Shown in pieces: positions 42,824 through 52,266 of a DNA stretch of 64,000 nucleotides (its first letter is position 1; every line of letters starts with the position of its first letter). The notes under the pieces are model-generated. The model was not told the DNA's origin. It worked only from the letters and a program-made list of their open reading frames with translations, and did not search any database. The translations under genes were made by a program, and so were the position numbers. Source of the stretch: Galbibacter sp048266365 (GTDB lineage Bacteria; Bacteroidota; Bacteroidia; Flavobacteriales; Flavobacteriaceae); NCBI RefSeq assembly GCF_048266365.1, contig NZ_JBLWZP010000013.1, forward strand, positions 1-64,000, given 5' to 3'.

Positions 42824-44038
42824 ATGAACAGAACCATTCTACATCTTGATCTGGACACTTTTTTTGTTGCAGTAGAGCGCTTATTAGATTCCCGTTTAAA
42901 TGGACGGCCTATATTGGTGGGAGGGGTTTCTGATAGAGGGGTGGTAGCGGCTTGTAGCTATGAATCTCGAGCTTTCGGGGTGCATAGCGGGATGCCTATG
43001 AAAATGGCTCGAAATTTATGCCCTGAGGCTGTTGTGATTAAGGGTAATGCAGGTACTTATACCAAACAATCGGAACTTGTTACTGAAATTATTAGAGAGG
43101 GCGTGCCTCTTTTTGAAAAGGCTTCGATTGATGAGTTTTATGCGGACCTCTCCGGAATGGATAAGTTTTTTGGATCCTATAAGTACGCCTCTGAACTTCG
43201 AAAACGAATCATTAATGAGACCGGTTTACCGATATCCTTTGGGTTGTCTGTAAATAAGGTAGTATCTAAAGTAGCCACCGGAGAGGCTAAGCCAAACAAC
43301 CAATTGAAAATTGGTCTTGGTTTAGAGAAGCCTTTTTTGGCTCCCCTGTCCATTAGGAAAATCCCTATGGTTGGCGATAAGACATACCTCACACTTCGCA
43401 ACCTTGGAATTAAGCAGATAAAAACACTACAGGAAATGCCCAGGGACATGATGTCTACTGTTCTGGGCAAAAATGGACTGACTATCTGGAATCGGGCTAA
43501 TGGGGTGGATCACACCCCTATAATTCCTTATTCGGAACGTAAATCCATATCTACAGAACGAACTTTTGATCGTGATACCATTGATGTTTACCGCCTGCGA
43601 TCGATCCTCACAGCGATGACTGAAAACCTGGCTTTTCAGCTTAGAAGAGCAGAGAAGCTGACCGCCTGCGTGAGTGTAAAACTTCGGTATTCTGATTTTC
43701 AAACATGTTCTAAACAGATCAAGATCCCTTATACGAGTGCGGATCATATTTTAATCCCTAAGGTTCAGGATCTTTTTAATCAATTGTATAATAGAAGGCT
43801 GCTTGTTCGTCTTATCGGTGTGCGTTTTACGCACCTGGTCCATGGACACTACCAGATCAATCTTTTTGAAGATACCGAGCAAAGCATACGTCTTTATCAA
43901 GCCCTGGATACCATACGCGAACGTTATGGAGACCGCAGTGTTATCAGAGCGGCTTCTATGGGTGTAAAGAGTATTGGACGGATGACCAATCCCTTCAATG
44001 GTGGCCCACCCGTCATTTTAGCACATCGCAAGCAGTAA
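42824..44038 (+). CDS. dinB: Y-family DNA polymerase IV (DinB-like)
   Basis: This 404-residue translesion polymerase has catalytic acids Asp9/Asp11 in LHLDLDTFFVAVE and Asp103/Glu104 in ASIDEFYADLSGMD. The Phe-Phe after the first acids is the steric gate region. The helix-hairpin-helix thumb (GDKTYLTLRNLGIKQIKTLQ) and little-finger domain follow. A sliding-clamp motif QINLF lies at about 344-348. Length is usual for the family (about 350-420). The next gene, a short DnaE, starts at its stop codon (TAATG), so the pair is translated together. This is a two-gene relative of the ImuB-DnaE2 mutasome. Confidence 0.93.
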   Translation: MNRTILHLDLDTFFVAVERLLDSRLNGRPILVGGVSDRGVVAACSYESRAFGVHSGMPMKMARNLCPEAVVIKGNAGTYTKQSELVTEIIREGVPLFEKASIDEFYADLSGMDKFFGSYKYASELRKRIINETGLPISFGLSVNKVVSKVATGEAKPNNQLKIGLGLEKPFLAPLSIRKIPMVGDKTYLTLRNLGIKQIKTLQEMPRDMMSTVLGKNGLTIWNRANGVDHTPIIPYSERKSISTERTFDRDTIDVYRLRSILTAMTENLAFQLRRAEKLTACVSVKLRYSDFQTCSKQIKIPYTSADHILIPKVQDLFNQLYNRRLLVRLIGVRFTHLVHGHYQINLFEDTEQSIRLYQALDTIRERYGDRSVIRAASMGVKSIGRMTNPFNGGPPVILAHRKQ

Positions 44039-46998
44039 TGTATTTGAATTGCCACACCTATTACAGTCTTCGGTTCGGGACCTTTTCTGAATTGGATTTA
44101 CTCGACTTGGCTCGAGAAAACACCGTTCGAGAGTTGGTGCTGACGGATATTAATAACACCTCTGCCTGTCTTAATTTTGTCAGAAAGGCTCCTGAATTTG
44201 GGGTTCGTCCCATTGTGGGTATTGATTTTAGAAACCAAGTGGAACAGTTTTATGTGGGGATCGCAAAAAACAATCAGGGCTATAAGCAGTTAAATGATTT
44301 TTTATCCTTGCATTTGCATCAAAAGAAGGATTTTCCGGAAAGAGCTCCTGATTTAAAGGAGACTTGTTTTGTGTACCCCTTTGAAAAGGTATTGTTAATG
44401 GGGCTTACTGACTTTGAGGAGCATGAATATATAGGGATTTCTGTCAACGATTTACGAAAATTACCATTTTCAGGATATCTTCAGTACAGGGATAAATTGG
44501 TTGTGCTACAAACGGTAACCTTTAGAAATAAACGGGATTTTAATGCACATCGATTGCTTCGGGCTATTGACAATAATACCTTGTTGAGCAAATTACCGTC
44601 TTCACAGCTTGCCTCTATGGATGAGAGAATGTTATCAGTTTCCGATTTGTCTTTAGCCTTTGGGGAATATGACTTTATTTTGCAAAATACGCAGCGCTTA
44701 CTGCAGGGGTGTCAGATTCATTTTGATTTTAGTCCAAATGCTAAATCGCAGAACCAAGCTATCTATTTTAAATCAAAGCAAGAGGATTGTGATAAGTTAC
44801 GAGAGTTGTGTCTTGAAAATCTTTCTTATAGATATCCTGAGGACACTTCTATGGCTTTGGAACGTGTAGAAAAAGAGTTGGATTTGATTTATAAAATGGA
44901 CTTTGTCTCCTATTTTTTGATCAATTGGGATATTGTTTCCTATGCCAAATCTCAAGGGTATTTTCACGTAGGTAGAGGGAGTGGAGCAAACAGTATAGTG
45001 GCTTATTTATTAGGAATCACCGATGTGGATCCTTTAGAACTGGATCTGTATTTTGAGCGTTTTTTAAATCTTTTCCGCAGCAGCCCTCCTGATTTTGATA
45101 TTGATTTTTCTTGGCGAGACAGACAGGATGTTACCAGCTATATTTTTAAACGTTTTGAAAATGTTGCCCTAATGGGAGCTTACGTCACGTTTAATTACAG
45201 GGGTGTGGTGCGTGAACTAGGAAAAGTATTCGGATTGCCTAAGGAGGATATTGACAGATTGAGTAAGGGTGATTTTAACACCTCTCAGCTTGATAGTTCT
45301 TCGCAGTTGGTATTAAAGTACGGTAGTTTAATTGAGGGATTTCCAAATTATATAAGTGTACATTCTTCCGGTATTCTGATAAGTGAACGGCCACTGCAGC
45401 ACTTTTCAGCAACCTTTCTACCGCCCAAGGGATTTTGGACGGTGCAATTTGATATGCACATTGCCGAAGATGTCGGGCTGTATAAATTTGATATCCTCGG
45501 GCAACGTGGACTTTCAAAAATAAGAGAGGCCTTGGATGTGATCAGGTACAATCAACCTGAAGCAGAAGTAGCAGATATTCATGATGTTTCTAAATTGAAA
45601 AAAGATGATCGGATTAGAACCTTATTGAAATCCGGCCAATGTATGGGGTGTTTCTATATTGAATCACCTGCGATGCGTCTTTTGATCAAGAAGCTGGAGG
45701 TGGATAACTATTTAACATTAGTGGCAGCTAGTTCAGTGATACGCCCCGGAGTCGCTCAAAGCGGAATGATGCGAGAGTATATTCTTAGACATCGCGACCC
45801 TTCTCGGGCTTATGGAGCGCACCCGGTATTATTGAAACTGATGCCAGAGACTTATGGGGTAATGGTCTATCAGGAAGATGTGATTAAAGTGGCTCATTAT
45901 TTTGCGGGTTTAAGTCTTGCGGAGGCTGATGTATTCCGTAGGGGGATGAGTGGAAAATACCGAAGCCGCGAAGAATTTCAGAATGTACAGCAAAAGTTTA
46001 TGTCAAATTGTCGAGAAAAGGGATATAACGAGAAGCTTATTTTAGAGGTGTGGAATCAAATCGAGAGCTTTGCAGGTTACAGTTTTGCCAAAGGACATTC
46101 GGCTTCTTATGCCGTGGAAAGTTATCAAAGTTTATACTTAAAGGCTTATTTTCCGTTGGAATACATGGTTGCTGTTTTGAATAACGGTGGTGGATTTTAT
46201 CAAACAGAAATCTATATTCATGAAATTCGGATGCAGGGTGCTCGTATTCATTTGCCGTGCATTAATCGGAGTCGCATTGAGAATGTGATTTATGGGAAAG
46301 ACCTCTATCTTGGTCTGGATCATCTCAGGGAGCTAGAAAATAGGGTAGGACTGCGGATTCTAAAAGAAAGGGACTTTGGAGGGGCTTTTTTGTCTTTGGA
46401 GGATTTTCTTGACAGGGTAACCATCTCCATAGAATCACTTTCTGTTCTGATTCGAATCGGTGCTTTTAGTTTCACGGGGATTGATAAATATGAGTTACTT
46501 TGGAAAGCGCACTTTGCTTTAGGGCACTTACAGCGCTTTGAAACACAGCAACGCCTCTTTGTAATCAAGCAATCTTCGCATACCATTCCGGTACTGAAAA
46601 CTACTACGCTAGAAGCTGCTTTTGATCAGATTGAACTTCTGGGTTTTTGTTTATCATCTCCTTTTACACTGCTTTTAAATCCGGTTGAAAATAAACGCAT
46701 CGCCATGGATTTTAAAACACGGGTATGTCGACATGTGGATATATATGGCTATCTAGTAACCATTAAACCTTCTCGAACTGTGAAGGGTGATCTGATGTAT
46801 TTCGCGACGTTTTTGGATCAAGAGGGAGAAGTTTTTGATGCAGTATTGTTCCCTCAGATCGCGCAGAAATACAGCCTTAGAGGAAAGGGGATTTACCGTT
46901 TGTATGCTAAGGTAGTGGAAGAATTTGGGTGCTTTACCCTTGAGGTGATCAAGATGAGAAAGGAGCCCTATGTACAGGATCCAAGATTCTCTAGTTGA
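44038..46998 (+). CDS. dnaE: Short DNA polymerase III alpha subunit (error-prone DnaE type)
   Basis: This 986-residue C-family polymerase is far shorter than replicative Bacteroidota DnaE (about 1400-1500 residues) and close to DnaE2-type proteins. The polymerase palm is intact: GRGSGANSIVAYLLGITDVD, FERFLN and the acidic triad in SPPDFDIDFSW. The N-terminal PHP domain is worn: the metal-binding HxH reads NCH in LNCHTYYSLRFGT, and the usual D-H pair reads LTDINN, so no proofreading-type metal site is expected. A fingers region (FRRGMSGKYRSREEF) and an OB-like C-terminal part (VDIYGYLVTIKPSRT) are present. Its gene starts on the last base of dinB. Confidence 0.9.
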   Translation: MYLNCHTYYSLRFGTFSELDLLDLARENTVRELVLTDINNTSACLNFVRKAPEFGVRPIVGIDFRNQVEQFYVGIAKNNQGYKQLNDFLSLHLHQKKDFPERAPDLKETCFVYPFEKVLLMGLTDFEEHEYIGISVNDLRKLPFSGYLQYRDKLVVLQTVTFRNKRDFNAHRLLRAIDNNTLLSKLPSSQLASMDERMLSVSDLSLAFGEYDFILQNTQRLLQGCQIHFDFSPNAKSQNQAIYFKSKQEDCDKLRELCLENLSYRYPEDTSMALERVEKELDLIYKMDFVSYFLINWDIVSYAKSQGYFHVGRGSGANSIVAYLLGITDVDPLELDLYFERFLNLFRSSPPDFDIDFSWRDRQDVTSYIFKRFENVALMGAYVTFNYRGVVRELGKVFGLPKEDIDRLSKGDFNTSQLDSSSQLVLKYGSLIEGFPNYISVHSSGILISERPLQHFSATFLPPKGFWTVQFDMHIAEDVGLYKFDILGQRGLSKIREALDVIRYNQPEAEVADIHDVSKLKKDDRIRTLLKSGQCMGCFYIESPAMRLLIKKLEVDNYLTLVAASSVIRPGVAQSGMMREYILRHRDPSRAYGAHPVLLKLMPETYGVMVYQEDVIKVAHYFAGLSLAEADVFRRGMSGKYRSREEFQNVQQKFMSNCREKGYNEKLILEVWNQIESFAGYSFAKGHSASYAVESYQSLYLKAYFPLEYMVAVLNNGGGFYQTEIYIHEIRMQGARIHLPCINRSRIENVIYGKDLYLGLDHLRELENRVGLRILKERDFGGAFLSLEDFLDRVTISIESLSVLIRIGAFSFTGIDKYELLWKAHFALGHLQRFETQQRLFVIKQSSHTIPVLKTTTLEAAFDQIELLGFCLSSPFTLLLNPVENKRIAMDFKTRVCRHVDIYGYLVTIKPSRTVKGDLMYFATFLDQEGEVFDAVLFPQIAQKYSLRGKGIYRLYAKVVEEFGCFTLEVIKMRKEPYVQDPRFSS

Positions 46999-47013
46999 CA
47001 GTAACTAAGATGA

Positions 47014-48966
47014 TCAAATCGGTATATTGATCGTTGCTTTGGTTCCGGAAGCGCTAGATGGGTCAAACCTGATTTTGCTGTCAATTCCTTCTAAACGTTG
47101 TTCCATATTTTTAATTCCATGTCCATTTTCAATATTTTCTACTGTCATTCCAATACCGTTATCTGAATACTCCACAACAAGTTGGTTACCCACCTTTTGG
47201 AAATTGAGCATGACTAAACCTGCCTCACTGTGCTTTTTCATATTGATCAATAATTCTTGTAGAATTCGGTACAAGGTCCTTTGTTTGTTTTCTATTAAGT
47301 CATCCCAAGGGATTTCTTTAACACCTTTGCTCAATACTCGGGATCCGTCGTTGTTGTAATTGGATAGAAGTTCTTTTAAGGTTTCTGGGAAATCTGTACC
47401 CACGAGGACATCACTGTAATCTCTGGCGATATTACGGGTTTTTCGATAGAGCTTATCTATGTCACTTAAAAGTATGGGTTTAAATGAAGGGTTTAAGGTG
47501 TCTTTTTGAATACGTGTCAAAAGATTGAAAACATCATTGGCAACCTCATCGTGAACCTTTTTTGAAATATAGAGTTCCGCCTGGTAAGCTGCAGCTTCTT
47601 TTTCCCTTTTATGCTTTTTAATTTGATTTCTGTAGAACAGATAGCCTCCCCCTAAAATGATTATAACAATGAGCGTTAATATGATATTACGTGATTCTGC
47701 TTTCGTTACCTCGAGCTCCTGAATGATTGCTTTTGCCTTTAAATTTTCATTTTCTTGTCTATTGTGTTCAACGTCGTATATAATCTTGGCATAATGGTTT
47801 TTATTTCGCTCCCTGACCTTATGGATGCTATCACTAAGTTCTATGTATTGCATAGCATATTCTCTAGGGTTTGCTGCAGTCTCTACAAGGATAGACAGGG
47901 CATTTAGCTGGTCATCCGGATTGTTATAGGTTTTCGCTGTTTCATAGGCCAGGCTTGCCATTTTAACGGCTTTGGGATCTGAGCGATCTGCATAGTGTTC
48001 AGCTAGGTTGACATAACTCCCGTTTAATCTATAAGCTATATTGTTTTGTTTGCGCATCGCCAAGGCTTCTAGCAAATAGTATTCGGCATCCGGGTGCCCA
48101 AGTTTACTTTTAGCCAATGCCCAGTTGTTGAGTATTCGGGACTTGTATCTTAATTCTTTAGAAAAGTCAAAAATAGAGTCTGCTCTAAGTTCGGTAAGTA
48201 TGTCGAAGGCCTTTTTGTAGTTGTGTCTTTCTATTTGAGTTATCGCAATGTTGTTTTTAATATTGTTTTGATACTCCTTATTAGAGGACAATTGGAGTGC
48301 CTTATTAAACCAATACAAGGCTTCATTGAAATTGCCTCTCATTTTAGTGATTAAAGCAATGTCGTTATAGATGCTGGAGCGTTTTTCATTATTAGCTGAA
48401 TTCTCTTTTAAATAGTTAAGACTTTCAATCGCAGTTAATTCAGCTTCTTCATAGTTACCTATTGTTTGTAGAATTAAAGTAAGTAATCTTGAGCGACTGT
48501 AAACCTTTGAACTATCTTTTAATTGTTTGTATAGTTCAACACTTTGATAGCCGTTGAATAGAGCACTATCCATCTGACGATTTTTATTAAAGTAAAATGC
48601 CTTTAGATAAAACGCATCTGCCATGCCGGATGAGTCTTTGGACTTGTGATGAGCAAAAAGCAGTTTATTGGAATAATGAAGCGCACTATCCAAGGGTCTT
48701 TTATTTCCAAAAAGTATAATCCGTTGTCGAAGTATTTTACTATAGGTAGAATCAGATCGATACTCAATAAGTCGTAATGCCCTGAAGTTTGTATGTAGCG
48801 CTGCATCGATATTGGAAGATGCCTTTAATTGATCAGCTTGTTTGTATAAGGAGTCTACATAGCTGACGGATACCTGCTGATCGGCAGGTACACTTCCTCC
48901 TTCACAAGAGATCTGTAGAGATATCATTATTAGTAATAAGAGGAATGTGAATAGGGTAGTTCGCAT
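47014..48966 (-). CDS. TPR-containing sensor histidine kinase (HisKA_3), orphan
   Basis: This 650-residue protein has a lipoprotein-like leader (ISLQISC, Cys21). A tetratricopeptide-repeat sensor region follows (about residues 35-390, e.g. GNYEEAELTAIESLNYLKEN and GNFNEALYWFNKALQLSS). A coiled coil and one membrane helix (about 432-450) lead to the NarX/LiaS-like kinase. The phospho-acceptor is His472 in KKVHDEVANDVF, and the HATPase shows EYSDNGIGMTVEN and NGHGIKNMEQRLEG. Its partner would be a LuxR-type regulator, but none is adjacent: a convergent polymerase lies downstream. Confidence 0.88.
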   Translation of the reverse strand: MRTTLFTFLLLLIMISLQISCEGGSVPADQQVSVSYVDSLYKQADQLKASSNIDAALHTNFRALRLIEYRSDSTYSKILRQRIILFGNKRPLDSALHYSNKLLFAHHKSKDSSGMADAFYLKAFYFNKNRQMDSALFNGYQSVELYKQLKDSSKVYSRSRLLTLILQTIGNYEEAELTAIESLNYLKENSANNEKRSSIYNDIALITKMRGNFNEALYWFNKALQLSSNKEYQNNIKNNIAITQIERHNYKKAFDILTELRADSIFDFSKELRYKSRILNNWALAKSKLGHPDAEYYLLEALAMRKQNNIAYRLNGSYVNLAEHYADRSDPKAVKMASLAYETAKTYNNPDDQLNALSILVETAANPREYAMQYIELSDSIHKVRERNKNHYAKIIYDVEHNRQENENLKAKAIIQELEVTKAESRNIILTLIVIIILGGGYLFYRNQIKKHKREKEAAAYQAELYISKKVHDEVANDVFNLLTRIQKDTLNPSFKPILLSDIDKLYRKTRNIARDYSDVLVGTDFPETLKELLSNYNNDGSRVLSKGVKEIPWDDLIENKQRTLYRILQELLINMKKHSEAGLVMLNFQKVGNQLVVEYSDNGIGMTVENIENGHGIKNMEQRLEGIDSKIRFDPSSASGTKATINIPI

Positions 48967-48992
48967 TCCTCAAATTTATGAATTAATTTCTT

Positions 48993-49154
48993 CTAATTGC
49001 CATCCGGCTCATCCGGATCTCCTCCATTTGTTGCCCCATCATCATTAGCTTGATGTTGGTAAAGGCTTTCTGTGTCTGAAATATCTTCATTACTACACGA
49101 GTACGTACCAAGAATTGTAGCCAAAAGTATGACTCCCAAAAATAATTTTTTCAT
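48993..49154 (-). CDS. Small acidic lipoprotein
   Basis: This 53-residue predicted lipoprotein starts at MKKLFLGVILLATILGTYSC, with the lipidated Cys20 in the lipobox TYSC. The mature tail is acidic and Gly/Asp-rich (NDDGATNGGDPDEPDGN). An ATG at 49199 would add 15 residues that break the signal sequence. It lies 26 bp upstream of the orphan kinase gene on the same strand and is likely co-transcribed. Its function is unknown. Confidence 0.55.
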   Translation of the reverse strand: MKKLFLGVILLATILGTYSCSNEDISDTESLYQHQANDDGATNGGDPDEPDGN

Positions 49155-49636
49155 GATTTTGTGATTAAAAATTCGACAAATGGATTCCCTGTGGCTCAAT
49201 AGATATGTGATTCCATGGCCGTGGGTTTTCCGCTTTTATTTCGTGGGAAGTAAAAATTCTCGGCGATCAATTGGAGTCACTTCCCAATGGCTCTTTTGAA
49301 TCGCGTTGAGAATTTTTGTAAGCATGATTTTGCGCTTCGATGATGTTAGCTTGACACCATCTGTATCAATTACTCAGTGGCAAATGAAGTGTAGAAAGTC
49401 TAATTAATTGTTGACAAAACCCCGCCATTTTTGGCGAACTGTCCTTGCCAGTTTTGTCCAAAAGCTGCCGTCACAGGGGGTGCGCTTCGAGCTGTGTTTT
49501 GAAAAAGGATTTCGGATTGTGGTAAGGGTATAAAAGAAAGGACCAGCACGTAAATTAATACATGCCGGTCCAAATTATTTGTTTTAATCACAGATGATTT
49601 AGATGTTCATCTGTGATTTATGAATTTTAAAGTCAA
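49155..49636. other. Spacer with hairpins
   Basis: This 480-bp stretch holds two hairpins: GGACC..GGTCC (49540-49571, with inner GCA/TGC) and the terminator of the oxidoreductase gene. On the minus strand about 49480-49400 a short stretch would translate as PPVTAAFGQNWQGQF, which looks protein-like but has no credible start. Otherwise no feature is seen. Confidence 0.4.
49586..49618 (-). terminator. Terminator of the Gfo/Idh-DUF1080 operon
   Basis: A perfect 12-bp inverted repeat AATCACAGATGA / TCATCTGTGATT lies 19 bp past the Gfo/Idh stop, with TTAAAAC after it on the minus strand. The T run is short, so termination may be moderate. Confidence 0.6.
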
Positions 49637-51073
49637 TTAAAAGTCTCTGTACTCTCCAGATAAATACTTATTGGCTTTTTCTTCTTTGAACTGTGCATTT
49701 TCTGCATCCCAATTCAAGGTTTCTCCTGGGAATCTTCCTGCGATTGTTCCTAAGAGAATGGTTTCAGTTAAACGAGCTGAATAGGAAAATGGAGCTGTAC
49801 ACTCGTCTTTTCCTAGACAAGAATCTATAAACTGATGGTAGTGTTTAGGTCCTTCTGATTCGTAGTTTCTAATAGGTGAACCCAAATTGTGTTTCTTGCT
49901 TACCTCTTCAATTTCTTTGGAGATGTCTACATATTCGCCATCGACAATTTTTTGTGGCAATTGCATGAAATGTGGGAGTAATAACCTTCCTTTTTCTCCA
50001 ATAAACATGGCACCTTGATCTGGAAGTTTACCGCTTTCTGCAGCTGCAACTTCCAAGGAAGTTTTGTCTTTAACACTTTTTGATTCTTGAGCCTCTTCTT
50101 TGGCATTATTAGCCACATTCTTAGCTCCCGGTAAAATAAGATCTTCATGAGACTCCGGTGCTCCGGGGCCATCATACCAAACCCATTTTAAAGCTTCTGC
50201 GGTATATGGCGTTCCAGGGAATTCATAGGTTACTGTATTGTTCTCCGGGAAACTGAATCCGTTAGAAGGTCTGCATAGGGTAGTAATGGTTCTTGGCACA
50301 TCTAATTGTAATGCATTATAAGGTGTGTCGAAGATATGGACCCCCATATCACCTAAAGTTCCACAGCCGTAATCTACAAGCTTTCTCCAGTTACCCGGGT
50401 GATAAACACCTTTTTTATAAGGTCTTTCTTTTGAGGTTCCAAGCCAAAGATTCCAATCTAAATTTGCTGGTACCGGATCTTCTCCTACAGGAGAATCACC
50501 GTCGTATCCCCAATTTTTAGGAGACCAAGCTCTTACCGTATGTACCTTGCCTATTATTCCAGACTGAATTAAAAGGGTAGCAAGTTTGTAATCGTAAAAG
50601 GAATGTACTTGTATCCCCATTTGAGTAACTAGGCCTTTTTTAGCAGCCAGTTTATTCATTGCCCTAGATTCAGACACGTAATGGGTCAGTGGTTTTTGAC
50701 AATAAACTGCTTTGTCTAATTCCATAGCTAACATAGAGGCAGGTGCGTGGGTGTGATCCGGAGTGGATACCACAACTGCGTCTATTTGTTTATCCATTTC
50801 TGATAGCATGGTGCGATAATCCGAGTATATTTTTGCATTCGGATGCATTGCTTGAGCCTCAGCCAATAATTTGGAATCTACATCACAAAGTGCGACTACT
50901 TTTACAGACTTATGAGAGGAAATTGCTTCTAAATCTGCTCGCCCCATTACACCTAATCCAATATGTGCGGTTCTGACGGTTTTACCTTTTAGTGCTGCAT
51001 CTGCCAGTGTAGGAATTAACATTACACCTAGAGCACCTAAACTTGATTTTTTGAGAAATTCTCTTTTTTTCAT
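49637..51073 (-). CDS. Gfo/Idh/MocA family oxidoreductase with Tat-like leader
   Basis: This 478-residue NAD(P)-dependent oxidoreductase has a leader MKKREFLKKSSLGALGVMLI that resembles a Tat signal (KREFLKK in place of RR). The Rossmann fold appears as TAHIGLGVMGRADLEAISSH, followed by VVVSTPDHTH and the family motif CQKPLTHYVSESR (EKP variant). Related secreted proteins oxidise sugars at C3 or act as GH109-like enzymes. The DUF1080 gene lies 16 bp upstream in the same operon, and the two together fit a 3-keto-glycoside route: oxidation, then cleavage of the keto-sugar bond. Confidence 0.87.
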   Translation of the reverse strand: MKKREFLKKSSLGALGVMLIPTLADAALKGKTVRTAHIGLGVMGRADLEAISSHKSVKVVALCDVDSKLLAEAQAMHPNAKIYSDYRTMLSEMDKQIDAVVVSTPDHTHAPASMLAMELDKAVYCQKPLTHYVSESRAMNKLAAKKGLVTQMGIQVHSFYDYKLATLLIQSGIIGKVHTVRAWSPKNWGYDGDSPVGEDPVPANLDWNLWLGTSKERPYKKGVYHPGNWRKLVDYGCGTLGDMGVHIFDTPYNALQLDVPRTITTLCRPSNGFSFPENNTVTYEFPGTPYTAEALKWVWYDGPGAPESHEDLILPGAKNVANNAKEEAQESKSVKDKTSLEVAAAESGKLPDQGAMFIGEKGRLLLPHFMQLPQKIVDGEYVDISKEIEEVSKKHNLGSPIRNYESEGPKHYHQFIDSCLGKDECTAPFSYSARLTETILLGTIAGRFPGETLNWDAENAQFKEEKANKYLSGEYRDF

Positions 51074-51089
51074 GATGAGAGAAATTTGA

Positions 51090-51920
51090 TTATAATTTTT
51101 TAATTTTTATATTTTTAAACCAGATTGGGCTGGAGTGATCTTGAAGTCCAATAAAACCAGTTTTATACTTTCCGTAATCAGGACTGTTTTTCCATTTGTC
51201 CGAGTTTTTCTTTTCTACCCATGCCTCATCCCATGGTACAAAGGAAAGCACCATTTCTCCGTTGAGCCAATGTTCAACTCGCCCTGGAGTGAATACAATT
51301 TTAGTAGAATTCCATTCTCCTGCAGGGTTTAAGATTTTATCTGCTTTTGGTGGATGCATAGCGTAATCTGCAGCTGTAGATTGTAATGGTTTTAATTCTT
51401 CCGGATTCTCGGTATACCCTAGAGAAAGGTTGTATGAGGTAAGATCGTGGATATTTTCATAATTTTCATCATCGATCAACTGGTATTCCGGTGACACTAC
51501 CGGAGGTCCGTCATATCCTTCTTTTACGTGATAGAATACACCACTATTACCACCTGCAGGTATTTTCCATTCAAGGTATAATTCGAAGTTATCAAACTCT
51601 TCCTTGGCATATATGATATCTTTTCCCCCGGTGTAATTTTGTTCCAAACCGAGCTCGGTGTCAAAGGTAAGGGTGCTGTCTTTTACGATCCATCCAGGAG
51701 GAAGAGAATCCATATTGTAACCACGCCACCCTTCTGTATTGGTGCCGTCAAATAGATAAATCCATTCTCCGGACGCTTTAGTGGACTCTACTACAGGCTT
51801 ATCTGTAGGGACAGTTTCTTTTTTTTCTGTGTTGTTTTTACAAGAAAAAACCATGGCTGCACCTAATAACATTATTAAGGTATGCTGCCGTAATTTAATT
51901 TTTAATTTCATTGAGTTCAT
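51090..51920 (-). CDS. DUF1080 (3-keto-disaccharide hydrolase-like) lipoprotein
   Basis: This 276-residue protein has a lipoprotein leader (MNSMKLKIKLRQHTLIMLLG then AAMVFSC) and one jelly-roll DUF1080 domain. It has the family start EWIYLFDGTNTEGWRGYN, the central EWKIPAGGNSGVFYHVKEGYDG (in two pieces) and the end FKNIKIKKL. Some family members hydrolyse or eliminate 3-keto-glycosides. The gene is first in an operon with a Gfo/Idh oxidoreductase and divergent from the PL11 lyase. Confidence 0.87.
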   Translation of the reverse strand: MNSMKLKIKLRQHTLIMLLGAAMVFSCKNNTEKKETVPTDKPVVESTKASGEWIYLFDGTNTEGWRGYNMDSLPPGWIVKDSTLTFDTELGLEQNYTGGKDIIYAKEEFDNFELYLEWKIPAGGNSGVFYHVKEGYDGPPVVSPEYQLIDDENYENIHDLTSYNLSLGYTENPEELKPLQSTAADYAMHPPKADKILNPAGEWNSTKIVFTPGRVEHWLNGEMVLSFVPWDEAWVEKKNSDKWKNSPDYGKYKTGFIGLQDHSSPIWFKNIKIKKL

Positions 51921-52266
51921 TGTTTATAGTTTGATTCTTTTAAAGAAGCGAACTAATATAGTCATCAATTATAAGGTTTGAAATTTTTTTCTGGATTATT
52001 TCATAATTATATAGGTTTCACTTCCTTTCTTTTGAGGAAATCTAGTTATTAATTGTGATTTTGCTTGCGGCAAAATTGCATGTTATTAGGCTATGAGAAC
52101 TCCTGATTTTAGGCTTTAATTAGGAGTTTCCTTAGGTTTTATGATGCTATGTGCTAGCAAATTTATTGGTATACAGGGATACAGGGGGATAAATATAACT
52201 TGGAAATACAGTAGTATTATACAATAGAATGCCACTGGCCTATTCTCAAACTAATCCATCCTTGTC
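51921..52266. other. Divergent spacer between the DUF1080 operon and the PL11 gene
   Basis: This 346-bp A/T-rich spacer must contain promoters for the two divergent units. I see no gene, strong hairpin or clear operator. Confidence 0.4.

Noticed and set aside
49400..49591. 63-codon minus-strand frame ending near 49400
   Set aside because: The start lies inside a terminator hairpin and no ribosome site is seen. Its tail looks protein-like, so it may be a fragment, but a gene cannot be supported.
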